Source: Physcomitrium patens (Eukaryota > Streptophyta > Bryopsida > Funariales > Funariaceae). Taken from it: DNA of 64,000 bases. Position 1 is the first letter of the stretch. Each line of letters starts with the position of its first letter. The notes beneath the pieces are model-generated. The model saw only the letters and a list, made by a program, of their open reading frames with translations. It made no database searches and was not told the DNA's origin. Shown one piece after another: positions 45,612 through 58,119 of this stretch. Both the position numbers and the translations under genes were made by a program. The DNA lies in the NCBI RefSeq assembly GCF_000002425.4, contig NC_037263.1, forward strand, positions 5,208,959 to 5,272,958, in the 5' to 3' direction.

Positions 45612-48230
45612 CTCCATGGATGTGTGTGGATTATCGAGGACTTAACAAGATCACCAGTAAGAATAGGTATCTTCTACCTTTGATTTTAAGACTTCTTGAT
45701 CAACTAAATCAAGCAAAGATCTATACAAAAATAGATCTACAAAGAGCATATAATCTGGTGTGCATCAAAAAAATAGATGAATAAAAGACTACTTTTTGAA
45801 CTAGATATAGATATTTTGAATATAATGTCATGCCTTTTAGACTCAAAAATATACCAACTACTTTTCAACATCTAATGAATGATGTCATTTTTGATTTTCT
45901 TGATGATTTTTTCATTTCTTATTTAGGCGACATTTTAATTTATTCTAAGAACACAAAAGAGTATAAAATTCATATTTGTCATATGTTACAAAAACTTAGA
46001 GATACAAGATTATATGCAAAGATAAAAAAGTGTGTATTCTATATTATTTAAGTTGATTTTTTGGGATACACCATTTCCAACAAAGGCCTTATAATAGATC
46101 CAAAGAAGGTCCAAAGTATCATAGATTAGAAGATTCCAAGAACAATAAGAGATGTGCAATGCTTTTTGAACTTTGCCAATTATTATCAAATCTTTATCAA
46201 GAACTTTTCTCAAGTTACAGCTCTACTTACATGTTTGACTTATAAAGACAAACTTAAATAGAATAAAGAAGCCAAAGTATCGTTTATTGCTTTGAAGAAG
46301 GAATTTACTTCTACATCAATTTTATATTACATCAACTTTTTTAAGATATTCTTTATGAAAATAGATGTATCAGACTTTGCCTAAAATGCAATATTGTCAC
46401 AAATGAAAACAAATGAAAAATTCCATCTAATAGCTTTCCATTCCAAAAAAATTTCAGTAGCCAAGATTAACTATAAGATTCACAATAAAGAACTTCTTAT
46501 AATTATGGATTTATTTTAAGAATAGCATCATTATCTATAAGGCACTTCAAGTCCAATCATAGTATATATAAATCAAAAGAATCTTGAGTATTTCATATTA
46601 GCACATGTTTTAAATCATTGCCAAGCTTGTTAGAATATGTCATTATCAAGATTTGATTTCAAGTTCACATATCAATTTAGAAAATAATTTGCTTTTATCT
46701 TTTGATCAATAAAGAATAATCATCTTAAAGCTAGAGTATTTTCATCTATAAGTAGTGAAATCAACATTGACTATCAATTTAATCTTTATCAAACAAATTC
46801 AATCAAGTAAGACTTTTGATCTTCTTATTTATGATATTAAGAATCTTTCTTCTAAGTTTCATGATATTTCAAAGTTCAAGTTCAAGAACAACCTATTCTA
46901 CTTTGAAGGATACTCATATGTTCTAAAAAGAGAAGTACATTTATGTCTTCTTCAAGCATGTCATGACTTTCTAGTAGCAAGACATTTTAGATGCAAAAAG
47001 ACTTTAGATCTTATATTCAAAGGTTTTTGGTCGCTACAAATGTAGAAGGTAGTAAAAGTCTTTGTCGAATCATGAGACGTTTGTTCAAGATCAAAAATTC
47101 CTTATCATCAATTCTATTGACTTCTCCAACCATTGTCTATACTTGAACAATTATGATCTTTCATTTCTATGGATTTTATTAGAGATCATCTAAATTCAAG
47201 TTCATATGATTCTATATTTGTAATTATAGATCACCTCAGCAAAATGGCAAATTTTATATTATGTATAAAATCTATTTCAAGTAAAGAAATAGCTAAGCTT
47301 TTCATTGACAATATTTATTGCTATCATGGATTGCTAAAGGATATTAAATCGAATAGAGAAACTCAATTTCTATCAATATTTTGAAGAATCCTATTCAAGA
47401 TTTTAAAGGTGGATATAAAGCTCTCTTTGGCTTTTTATCCTCAAATTAATGGGCAAATAGAATAGGTGAATCAAGTTTTGGAGCAATATTTGAGGTGTAC
47501 CATCAATTATCATGAGGATGATTTGATAACTCTTTTGCCATTGGCAAAGTTTATATATAATAATTTGATACATTATTCTAATCAATAAACATCTTTCTTT
47601 GCCAATTATGATTATTATCCATGATTTGATACTTTTGACTTTTCAAAAGTTGATAATGCTACAATGAAAGATTTAGCAATTTGTTTGTAAGAGCTACATG
47701 CAACAATGAAGACACAATTAAAAAAAGGTCAAGAATAACAAAAGATTAACGTAGATGCCTATTGCAAAAAATAACCATAATTCAATATAGGTGATAAGGT
47801 ATGGTTACTTTGTCACAATATCAAGACTACTTGTCTTTGTGATAAGTTGGACTATTACAAGCTTGAATCTTTTCTTATTAATAAACAAATCAATCTCATT
47901 GCTTATTGATTTTATCTATTAGAATCTATGAAGATCTATACTATATTTCACATATGCCTTCTTGAATCATATAAGACAAAAAACATCTCAAGAAGAAGAC
48001 AAATACCACCTCTTTCAATAGAAGTAAATAATAATCAATACTTTGAAGAAGAAGAAGTATTAGATTCAAGGCAACACCAAAATAGGTTGGAGTATCTTGT
48101 TCATTGGTGTGGATATGATATTAATAAATACACATGAAAGCCAACAAAGAATCTTGTAAATGCAATAAAGAAGGTTGAAGCCTTTTATCAATGACATCTA
48201 TGAAAATCAAGATGAAGAATTATAAGTTCT
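44806..48230 (+). pseudogene. A2 pol: protease to chromodomain (broken)
   Basis: Continues A2 after B3. Protease 44870-45120 (LLDLEA in place of LLDSGA). Linker open 45238-45580 (DVFEKKNTDILSNYCPYDCT). RT 45440-46170: the KKKDG codons have become a poly-A tract, MPFRLKN at 45830, active-site region degraded to YLGDIL (45922-45940). RNase H 46370-46700. Integrase zinc region 46840-47090, core 47169-47560 (MDFIRDHLNSSSYDSIFVII), C-terminus to 47960. Chromodomain 48020-48140 (LEYLVHWCGYDINKYT). It ends soon after, so this copy has no accessory ORF. Confidence 0.75.
45581..45606. repeat. Poly-A expansion in the A2 RT
   Basis: 26 A residues where related elements encode VKKKDG. A lysine-codon run in RT has grown into a homopolymer. 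Confidence 0.9.
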
Positions 48231-48282
48231 ACGAAAGACGATGATCTCTCTTTGTAAAATTCATCCCTAGAAGGAGGGATAA

Positions 48283-48504
48283 TGTTATAGACATACATAG
48301 GTATTCTAATAAATATCTATATAATTAGGTAGGAATATATAAAAATAGATAAAAAGAGGTTAATTTTATAAGATCTTTTAAAGAAGTTTCTTAGAAGCTT
48401 TCTAGATGCTGCTTGACTTTACATGTATTTGTAATTGATTAAAAGGTTAGAAACTTAGACAAGAAATTAACAACGTATTGATAGCTTACAATGTTGTATG
48501 GCAT
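48283..48504 (+). repeat. A2 3' LTR, left part
   Basis: Starts TGTTATAGAC; continues in homology to the A2 5' LTR up to 'gatagctt' (about 48488). Interrupted by the C2/D complex; the right part resumes at about 53666. Confidence 0.8.
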
Positions 48505-49252
48505 TGTCGAGGTAGAAAGAGTTTGCTTCAAGAAAGCATTGGGCTTCTGGCTGCCACTTAATACTCAATCAAGTCTAAGATATATAAATACCAAGTTTAT
48601 ATATATAATATTTTTCCTTTTTGGGCAATTATATCAATACATAAGCCTAAGTATAAAAAAAATACCCAATTGTATGATAAAGTATATTAAAACCTTACAT
48701 ATCCTTATAAAAAATATTTTCCAAACTTGAATAGCTCATATCTCATGATTGGACTATCCAAAAAATCCTCAATTTTATATGAAGTACTGATATACTTTCA
48801 AATACTATCAAAAAAAAAATTCAACTACAAATTCGTTAGAGATCTTGAGATATCACCAAAACCCTAATAGTAGCTTTAAATCCTAGCTTACATACATGTG
48901 GGTGCTATTTTCTTCATATCTCACAAAATAAGTACTCAAATACCATGAAACTTTGATCTATAGCTTTTCAACCTAATAACTGACACTTATAGAAATTTTG
49001 AGCTAAGTATTTATATAGAAATGTAAGATATGGCTCCAACCATTACTATCAAGAAAATGACTTACTTACTACCTTTGAATTACATGTGTTGTCTTCAATG
49101 CCTTATAATTCCTTCATCTAGACTTGAAATTCGTCAAACAATATATATAAAGTGTAGCCAAGAAAGTGAATTCTCCAATTTCAGTCGCCAAACTTTTATT
49201 GCTCCCCATATGCATATGTTATGCTTCAAAGAGTGATAATAGGTACAAATTT

Positions 49253-52067
49253 GACACCTATGAGCATAATTAAAAGCTCCAATGTTTAGTTACAATTCTT
49301 TTTGTAATTTTTAACATATTTTTATTAATTTTAATGCTAATATAACTAATTAATAGATCCAAGTTAGTTTTTTTAGTTAATTATGACTTTGATTATATTT
49401 TTAGGTTATTAATTAGATGGATGCTTCTAATTTGTGGATTGATTGATTATTTTAAAACTCAAAAGAAAAAATAGTAAATTTAGAAGGTCTATGATTTTTT
49501 TTTTGAATTACTTTAAATCTTTTTCTTAGTAATAAAACTATAGTTTTAGTAGAATTTCTCTTCTAATTCTTAGGAATTATATCTTAAATTAATCCACAAT
49601 CTTATTTTTCACTCCAAAAGCTAATTTCTAATTTGAATATGATTAAAAAGTCCCTTAAACCTAATTGCTCTATCTTCTTAATTAATTTTGAAGATTTTTA
49701 AGCTTAAATTTTACTTTGTAATTTAATTAGATTAAAAATATTAAGTCTAATTGTTAAATTAATGATGATCTTAAAAAGATAGAAAAAAGCTAAATTTTTG
49801 GTGGAGTTTTCTCTCATAGTGATTTTAATCACTATTTGAAGTTGAAAAAAAGGAAAAATTAGAAAAAATCACAAATTTAAGGCCAATTTGCAATTAGGTT
49901 TTGGATTTGCCAAGAGTTCATGCTGAAGGGAGTTTAAATTGAAGAATGGTAATTATGAAGGCTTTGATGGCAAGAATCCTTGCTAATTTCCATGTAAGCT
50001 AATTAGAATTAGAATTGTAGTTGAAATTTACAACTAAATTAGCAAATTAATTGATTCTTATGATTTAGAACTTAGATTTGGACTTTTGAATAGTTGATCT
50101 TAGGATAAAAATATGTTTTAGAGACATTGGTGGTGTTGGTTTTAGCAAAAAGGTATTATTTTTTGAGTTCTAGGCATTTCCAGTATTGAAATCGGATTTG
50201 GGCTGAGAGTTATTGAGGACCCTTGATCTTGATTAGGGATTTTCCAATTTTGATGGTGGAGATGTGTCCACCACTTTTGGGCCTCCTCCCACCTGGTTAA
50301 GAGGGCTTGGATGACTAAGCTCCCTCTCTCTCTTTCCATCTTCTTGTGGCGAAGCCATTGCAAAATGTTCCCCCATCTTGTGAGTACAAATTTTCTTCTT
50401 TAAACTTGTATGGCCTCAATTTTAACTCACTCAATCTATTTATTTTTATTTTCTTTCTGTGAAACTTTGTAAGCAAATTCTACTCATCCTTAGCTTTGTA
50501 ATGGCATAAGGCATGCCTGATTTGAAGTTGTGACAAATTTTTGGCGAGTTTTCAAGATAGCAGGGGTCTATTGCCTTAGCAGTGTAGGAGCATTAGCTCA
50601 AAAAATCTATAACTCGGTGATCTCTGACTCAAATTTGATGTGAATTTTTTAAATGAATGCACTCTAAAGTTAAGTTTACTAATAAATTTAAATCACTAAT
50701 CCCCGATCTATATCAAATTTTTAATGAATTTTTAAATGCAAAGGGATCTGCTGCCTCGGCAGTGTTGAACAATCATCTTTGAAAAAATTTATCTTAATAC
50801 TTACTTACATTTTTTTTCTGAAATTTGTTGGAAAAATAACTCTACTAAGTTTTATTTTAGGAAAAATTATATTTGTCAATTTTAAACTATTAATTGATTT
50901 TTAGTGAATTTTTAAGTAGAACGGGGTCTGCTGCCTAGGCAGCTCAAGTCGCCTTGCTTTGAAAACACACATCTCAAATTTCATACCTCGGACCACCATG
51001 AAATTTGGTAGATAGGAGCAATTCTATATCAACCTCAACCACAAAAAAATTCAAGTGCATAAGAGCTGTGTAGAATTGTTAGAAAATTTTTGAATGACAA
51101 GGGATCTGCTGCCCTCAACTTGACATACTCTAAGTAAATTTTTCTTCCCTAATCACCCTCTAATCACATCCTTTAGCACCTAAATTGCTATATTATCACT
51201 CATTCGTCTTATTACCATCAATTCATGTTATTTAGTAATTTCAAAGAACTTTTACCTTACTTGGAAATTAATCTTAAATTCTTAACTTTCCATCCATTCT
51301 TATCCTTATGGATAAAATAAAATAAAAAATGAAAATAAAGATTAATCTGATATTTTAATTTTTTCCTATTCCTTTTAATCTTAGCCTCTTAAATTTTTCT
51401 TTTAACCTTAAACTTTTAGCTTTTACTTTAAACTTTAAACTTTAAACTTTTATTTTTAATCTTAATCTTTTACTTTTATTACTTTTAAACTTTCACTTAA
51501 CTTTTAATTATTAATTCTAACTTAAATTTTAATTTAATTTAATTTTATTTATTTTATTTATTTTAATTTTTTAATCTTCCAACTTTCATCTTTTATCTTA
51601 AAAAAATCTTAATATCATGTTAGTGCTGAACTTAAATATTTAAGGCTTTTTATTACTGAATTTCTAATTCTAGATGAAGTTTTGTCATAAAAACTTCATC
51701 TATAGATAACTTCCTATATAGAACTCCGATTTACATGATTAATACTACCTTGGATAGCCTTAGACTAGCACTTTAGCATGGTATTCATTGTTTTTATTTT
51801 ATTTTATTCTAATTCATAATTTTCAGAGTTTAAGTTTGATTGAATAAGTCTTGGAAGGCACTTAACTAAATGAACTACAAATGCTAAAAATTAAATCATA
51901 AAAAAGTGTAATTAACTTGTTGTGTTATAGGATCAATCTCAATTATTACCTCATTTCGATTTTCCTGTCTTATAGATGATTTACATCTCAACATTAATTA
52001 GTATTGGGCTCCGATGTAAGTTATAATCTAATTAAATCAAATTTATGTGAAGGGAGAAAAATCCACT
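49253..52067. repeat. D: 2.8-kb non-coding insertion in C2a
   Basis: Separates two halves of C2a that are contiguous in C1. Starts near TGAGCATAATTAAAAG (49260) and ends near CACTCACA; it may be a long solo LTR, but no clear TSD is visible. No ORF over 75 codons that looks real. AT-rich, with TTTAATTTTA-type low complexity at 51340-51600. Contains the 180-bp repeat listed next. Confidence 0.55.
50563..51116. repeat. 180-bp periodic repeat with CTGCTGCC..GGCAG core in D
   Basis: Motif GGG(G/A)TCTGCTGCCTnGGCAG or a close variant starts at 50563, 50743, 50923 and (partial) 51101, i.e. spacing 180, 180 and 178. The bases preceding each motif are alike (AATTTTT.AATGA.. type). CTGCCTCGGCAG and CTGCCTAGGCAG are near-palindromes. 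The units are otherwise diverged. Confidence 0.75.
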
Positions 52068-52578
52068 CACAACACTTTAACTTTGAACACCTATATTTTC
52101 ATCACAAAAACTCAAAATCACACAAATTCTTCATCCAAATTATACCCAAATCCCTAAACTTCCTGATCCTTGCTTCCAAAGCTCAAATTATCTTGAAAAA
52201 AAAACCTTAATTTCCAATAAGGCCTCAAGCAGCCTCCTTGAAGTCCATTGGGTATGGCCTTTGACCAATAGGAATGAAGTTTTCCATTCCTAGCCTTCAT
52301 CTAACCATGCCTTATTTTCATCCCTCTCAATAAACCTCAGAATAGTTAAGATTTTCTTCTTTAGGCTCTAGCCCCTCTCAAGGCTTTATACTAAATATTT
52401 AGGTCTTTCAATTTTTTTTTAAATGCTATAATCAAAAAAGATAATATTCAAAATAAATTTTCTTAAATCCACTCTCTTTAAATTAATCTATGAACTATTC
52501 TAACACATATTAAGACTTATGAACTTATTTTATGTTCTAAATAATTTTTACATACTATAAGCATTTATAGTAGGATAG

Positions 52579-53665
52579 TGTGATTTAGAATCTGAGAATA
52601 CATTAGATACTTAGCTACAGAGAATTTAACTTTAGCTTATATATGATGTCTTATCTTCCAAAAATCCCTTTATCCTACACAAAAACTCAAATTATAATAA
52701 AAGCCCTTCAAAACATTTTTTTTTACGAAGGATATTTTTATCTTGAACTTTAAAAATTTATATCTCTTGATCCAACTTTTCAATTTTTTTTAAAATTTCT
52801 ATTTAACGTAGATTCCAGTCTTGAGCTTTATCACAAAAAAAATAAAATATAAATCTATTATCAATCTTTTGGCATCTTTGAAATCCTAATAGATGCTCAA
52901 AATCATAATCTAGAAGCACCAAAAAACTATTTTCCTTATATCTCAAAAACTCAAAATCCAAATGCCATAAAATTTATAATTAAAGTTTTTTAATATGATA
53001 ACATAAATTTTTAGAAATTTTGAGCCAAAATCTTATCAAATTGCTCAAGATATAGCTCAAAATACAACCACTAGTGAATCGGGTCACTTACTATCTTTAG
53101 ATTTGCAAGCATTGATTTCAACCTCCAATTTCTCCTTTAACTCAACTTAGAATCCATCAAAAAATATACCAAAACTATAGGTAAGAAAGTGATCTTTCTA
53201 ATCCTAGTTGCCAATCCTCTATTGTTTTCCATACACATTTGTTATATCCAAAAGGATGATAATAGATACAAAATCAACACCTCAACTTTGAGCACCTATA
53301 TCACCTTCATAAAAACTCCAATTGACTCAAAATTTGCACCAAAACCATAGCCAAAATCCTAAATTTGCCAATCTTAGTCTCTAAAAGCTCAAAATAAGAT
53401 TTTAAGGGTCACTAATATCTAACAAAGGTGACTCTAAATATTTAAAGGTTACTACTAATAAGATCAACTTCAAAGTCACTATCAAAAGAAAATAAATTTA
53501 TACAAATTCTAATAATAAATATTTTAAACAACTTCTTTTTAGAGTAATAATTTAACCATAATCTACAACCAACTAAAATCTAATAACATGTCTTTCACCA
53601 TGTTGCTAAGTAAATTATACATTAAATACATTATTTTCACATGATAGCTAAACAACAACATGACA
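52579..53665. repeat. C2b: diverged C-type LTR next to C2a
   Basis: Starts TGTGATTTAG and ends AACATGACA. Colinear with C1 at low similarity: 'gaaattttgagcc', the CACTTACTA…CTTTA block and 'aatccatcaaaaaatatacc' appear in the same order. It directly abuts C2a, so the two may be neighbouring insertions of related families. No ORF. Confidence 0.55.
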
Positions 53666-54009
53666 ATGGAACAAACTAACTATGTGGCATATATATATAT
53701 ATATATAAAAAACTTGCCTTGTAAGCTAAGATACATGTCTTATAAAGTCAACATGTTTTGGAGGTCATATAAGACATTGCCACGTAGCTTCTAGTTAAGA
53801 GTATATATGTAGGCAAGAGTGAAGCCTTCTTCACTCTTATTAAGACCTTTCTAGTCCTTAGTCTTATTTCAAGACTTTCTAGTCTTTTTATTTTTAACAA
53901 TAGCCATTCTAATTCAATATTACATCATTTTTGAATATTTTTTTAGTTTTTTTTAGTGTTACAAGAGTATATTGAGGATTTTCTTTCTTCAAGATTCATG
54001 TCCATGACA
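53666..54009 (+). repeat. A2 3' LTR, right part
   Basis: Resumes A homology and ends TCCATGACA; exact TSD ATATA follows. (TA)n at 53690-53708, TATATATG (53801-53808) at the TATA-box position, and a perfect stem-loop at 53815-53838. Confidence 0.8.
53815..53838 (+). promoter_or_regulatory. Perfect 10-bp stem-loop downstream of the A LTR TATA box
   Basis: AAGAGTGAAG, loop CCTT, CTTCACTCTT. The same perfect stem is at 60376-60399 (A0 5' LTR, reverse strand). One or two mismatches in the other A copies. It lies where the element RNA should begin, so it would form a 5'-terminal hairpin and, through R, also occur near the 3' end. Confidence 0.65.
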
Positions 54010-54014
54010 ATATA

Positions 54015-54760
54015 ATAAGAAGAAAACATGTGCCATCTCTTATAAAAGTAGACAATAATAAAAAAATTGAGTTAGAAGAAGTCTTAGACTTAAAGTGGTA
54101 TCAAAACATGTTCGAATATCTTATTCATTGGCATGGTAATGATATTAATGAACTTACATGGGAGCTTGTAAAGAAACTTGTAAATATAGCAAAGAAAGTG
54201 GAGGCTTTTTATCAACAACATGTATCAAAATATAGATGATGAATAGCAAATCTTTACTATAAAAGAAATAAGATCAAAAAAATATAATATTCTATCTTCT
54301 ATCCTTATTTATAGCTTGTGTATATATTATGGTTCTAAAGGGATGAAGATCCAATAAGCAACAGATTCAATTCAAGAGCTATTGATTATTGATTTATTGG
54401 ATGAGACATTGCAATTGTGTCAATCTTCAAGACAACATAATCAACATGAAGATCTTCAAGAATGACATGTTTTTCTTCAAATAAATGGCAAGTTACAATG
54501 TATTTCATAAAAAGACTTTAGAAGAGACTTTTGATATTTGATGATTTTATTAGAAGTAGGAACAAGTCTTCATGATCTTCCAAATATTTTATTTGAAAGA
54601 AGTTATGAAGACTTCAACAACAATCAAATAATAGGGTGGTCTTTTTATCTTGCTATAGAACATTATTGATGGTTGAAAGGACCTATCAACCATCTTTAAA
54701 GAAAACAAAGATCAGAGTATGTGGCAAACATAATTTCTTCCATGTTAGATTTTTTCAACA
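54015..54760 (+). pseudogene. A1 chromodomain and accessory ORF remnant
   Basis: Rejoins A1 pol after A2. Chromodomain in an open frame 54030-54239 (EEVLDLKWYQNMFEYLIHWH, then NELTWELVKKL); unlike in E the cage Trp codon is intact. Behind it, 54330-54745 holds a degraded homologue of the E accessory ORF: FYLAIEHY.WLKGPINHL and EYVANIISSMLDFF in order, with stops. Confidence 0.75.
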
Positions 54761-54806
54761 TATAATGACTGTGCTTTGTGGAATTCATCTCTAAAAGGGA
54801 AGATAT

Positions 54807-55373
54807 TGTCATGGATATATATACTTATTCTATTAATTATTTATATGATTAAATAAAAGTAAATAAAAGTAAATAAAAATAAATAAAAATAGATTAATTT
54901 CTTAATATCTTCTAAATAAACTTTTCAGAAGCTTCATAGACATAATTTTGATTTTATATATATATATTTATAGTTTATTTTTGGATTAAAAATTTGATTA
55001 ATAAATTAGTTGCATATTACACATATAGATAGCTTGTAGAATAAGCTAACTATGTAGCATATACATAGAAAACTTTCCTTGCAAGTTAAGACATGTGGCT
55101 TGCAAAATCAACATATATTAGAGATCCTATAGAATGTTATTATGTAGCTCTTAGATCAATAATACATATAGAAGTAAGTATAAAGCCTTCTTCATTCTTA
55201 TCAACTCTTTTTTGCTTTAATCTAGCTTTTTAGAGTCTTTAGTTTTCTTATCTTTTGGCAATAATCATTCCATTTATTTTTAATATATATATTTTTTTAT
55301 TTCTATTTTATCATACTTCTTTAAAAAAAGTCTTATTTTATTATTTGCTTTTATCCAATTCTCTTCTTTAATA
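54807..55373 (+). repeat. A1 3' LTR
   Basis: 567 bp, begins TGTCATGG, matches 4774-5343. TSD-like ATAAG follows (55374-55378). Confidence 0.8.
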
Positions 55374-55378
55374 ATAAG

Positions 55379-57560
55379 TTAATCTTAAACTTAAATTTGA
55401 AAATATTATAAAATTTAAAAGAAGTATTTTTGGTATCATAAATAAGAAGATCAAAGGATGTACTTGATTGAATGTGCTTCACAAAGGTTGAATCAATAGA
55501 CAATGTTGATTGTATTCCTCAAAGATGAAAATGCTTTGGTTTCAAGAAAATCATTCTTTGTTGATCAAAGGCTGCATCTCTTTCTTTTGGTACAAGATGA
55601 AAATGTTTAAAAAATATGTCTAATAAACTTTGTTATTTTTTAGATCGATAAGTGAACTTGAAATCAAATCTTAATAAAGACATCATCAAATGGACTTAAT
55701 AATAATTCAAAACATAAATCAACATGAAGTAGTAAAGATTCTTGTGATTTTTATATACAATGATTGAATTAGAAGCCTTTTGTAGATAATGATGCTATTT
55801 TTGAAATAAATCAATGATTATGAGAAGCTCTTTGTTATGGGTCTTGTAATTAATCTTGACTGCTAAAACTTTTATGGAATAGAAAGCTAATAGATGGAAC
55901 TTATCATTTGCTTCTATTTAATATAATATCTTATCCAAGGCAAAGACTTATATATCTATTTTCATAAAAAATTCCTTAAAAAAGTCAATACAATACAAAA
56001 TTGGTGAAGGAGTAAATTCTTCCTTTAAAGCATTAAACAAAGCTTTGGTTTCTTTACTCCACTGAAGTTTATCTTCACAAATCAAATGTGTAAGTTAAAG
56101 TACAACTTAAAAAAAGTTCTTAATGAAGATTGAGTAGTAATTGACATAATCCAAAAAGCATTGCAAATCTCTTACTGTTTTTGGAACCTTCCAATCTATA
56201 AAAGTTTGGACTTTCTTTGGATCTATTATTAGTCTTTCATTAGAAATGATGTATCCTACAAAATTAACTTGAGTAGTGTGGAATACATAATCTTTAATCT
56301 TAATATATAATCCTATATTTGTAAGTTTTTATAACACATAACAAATATGAAATTCATGTTCTTCTATGTTTTTAGTACAAATTAAAATATTGTCTATATA
56401 ATAGAATAAAAAATCATTAAGAAACTCACAAAAAATATTATTCATGAGATGTAAAAAAGTAGTTAGTACATTTGTGACTCTAAAAAGCATGATATTATAT
56501 TCAAAATATCTATATTTGGTTTAAAAAGTAATCCTCTATTCATCTCCTATTTTGATGCAAACTAAATTATATCTTCATCATAGATCTATTTTTGTATAGA
56601 TCTTTGCTTGATTGAGTTGATCAAAAAGACTTAAAATTAAACATAGAGAATATATATTTTTGATGGTGATCTTATTAAGTTATTGATACTCTACCTACAT
56701 GTGTAGACATCTATTTTTTCTTTTCACAAATAAGATAGGAGCTCTTGTTAGAGTTTTTAAATAGCATATGAATTTTTTAGTCAAGTTCTTGTTAATGTAT
56801 TATTTTAGTATAGCCAATTTATTTTGCAATAAGTTGTAGATTGGTCTAAATAATAATAGAGCTCTTTCTTGCAAATCAATTGAACAAACATAGGATCAAT
56901 GCTCTAGATATATATTTGTATTCATCTTTTTAAAAACGTCTTAAAAAACTTAATATTGGCTAGTAATATCAGTTAATATCTTTTTACCATCAAAAATTGA
57001 TTTTGCATATATACCAAAAGATGATCTTTCTTTCGCTACAATAATAAAAGCTTTTATACCTATCTATAAGGATTTGGATGTATTAAACTTATATATTTCT
57101 ATTTGATTAACAAAATTTTGAATCAAATTACAAGAAAATTTAAGGTTAGAAGAATTTTAATCTATTTGAAATTTATATATTTTTCACCATGATAATCTTA
57201 AAATAATCAGATTAAAAGATGATCTTATGACATTAAATATTACTATATTATTATGATCTTTAATTGCTATGTCTAAAAGAACAACTTTATGGATAATATT
57301 TTCAAAAGAAAACAAACAACTATCTATGACTTCTATATATATAGATTTAGTTTTCTTGATTAATAATATTTTTTATTTTTTGATAAAGTATTTATCTATA
57401 AAATAAGCTAAAGCTTTTAAATCTAATAAAGCAAAGATTTTATGATTTTTGAATCCTAAATATACATCTATTATAAAATAAGGTGAAGAATTTAACAAGA
57501 GAATGTGACCTTTATTAGATATTGTATACAATTCCAGCTATATGGTTCTAATTATAATAA
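55379..57560 (-). pseudogene. A0 pol 5' part: protease, RT, RNase H (broken)
   Basis: Continues A0 to the right of A1. From right to left: protease (57090-57540; the LLDLKA region near 57420), linker (56950-57090), RT (56130-56950), RNase H (55780-56000), then the integrase lead-in to 55379. Many stops; no open frame above 60 codons. Confidence 0.65.
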
Positions 57561-58119
57561 AAAATAACTTGTTTTCTAACACATTCTCTTCTTTGGCAAC
57601 CATGCTCTTTGTTTTGTGATTAAATTTCATCTTTAGACAATGTTGAGCAATGTACTTGGGTTCTCCTCAATATATGCATAAATCCTCTTAGTAATGATGA
57701 ATCTTTTCTTGCTTAATAAAAAGTTTAAAACATACAATGTAAATTTGCATAGGCTTTGGTCTAAACAAATAAGCTTCCAAAAATTTAAAAGATGTTGCTA
57801 TGGATTGATTTATACTTCTTCAATCAATTTTTTAATTTTTAGCATCTTTCAAAAAAATTATTGTTATATAGAATGGCTTGAATAATAAATTTCTTTAGTA
57901 AATCTACTTTCAATATTATCAATTTTTTTTTTGATATTATCTTTTAATCCATATCAATATTAATTAACAAGGACTTTATTATTTTAATCCATGTCAAAAG
58001 CAAGATTTTGGAGTTCAGTAGAATATGTGGTGGCTAAAAGTTGTCCTTGTTATAGAGATATGAGCTTGGTCTATACTACTTTTTTTTTCAATTGCTTTCT
58101 TCAAATGTAATTGTTGTTG
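57561..58119 (-). pseudogene. A0 gag C-terminal part
   Basis: Contains a zinc knuckle with the layout CIY.GEPKYIAQHC (57640-57685), whose second Cys codon is now a stop, and the capsid C-terminus. Interrupted by F2. Confidence 0.6.

Larger units (their letters stand above)
48505..52577. repeat. C2a: C-type LTR in the A2 3' LTR, split by D
   Basis: TGTCGAGG start; homologous to C1 over 48505-49252 and again over about 52068-52577. Together about 1258 bp, the same size as C1. D is inserted between the two parts. The right edge is decayed (TAGGATA in place of TACGACA). Confidence 0.7.
9831..54009 (+). mobile_element. A2: Ty3/Gypsy chromovirus inside A1
   Basis: Plus-strand element with exact TSD ATATA (9826-9830 and 54010-54014). 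It interrupts A1 between the integrase C-terminus and the chromodomain, and A1 homology resumes immediately after it. 5' LTR 9831-10369, gag 10540-11704, pol 44806-48230, 3' LTR 48283-54009. It is split by B3 at the gag-protease border and by C/D insertions in the 3' LTR. Own length without insertions is about 5.9 kb. There is no accessory ORF after the chromodomain. Confidence 0.85.
4774..55373 (+). mobile_element. A1: Ty3/Gypsy chromovirus inside A0
   Basis: Plus-strand element inserted in the A0 integrase. Imperfect 5-bp TSD: ATAGG (4769-4773) and ATAAG (55374-55378). A0 homology resumes directly after it. 5' LTR 4774-5343, gag and pol to 9825, then a break where A2 inserted (TSD ATATA), then chromodomain and accessory-ORF remnant 54015-54760 and 3' LTR 54807-55373. 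Own length without A2 is about 6.4 kb. Unlike A2 and A3 it carries about 500 bp between the chromodomain and the 3' LTR that match the accessory ORF of E. Confidence 0.8.

Noticed and set aside
50142-50363. 73-codon minus-strand ORF in D
   Set aside because: Low-complexity composition, no homologue in the window, no motif.
50563-51116. CRISPR-like spaced repeats in D
   Set aside because: Spacing of 180 bp, diverged repeats and a plant retrotransposon setting; not a CRISPR array.
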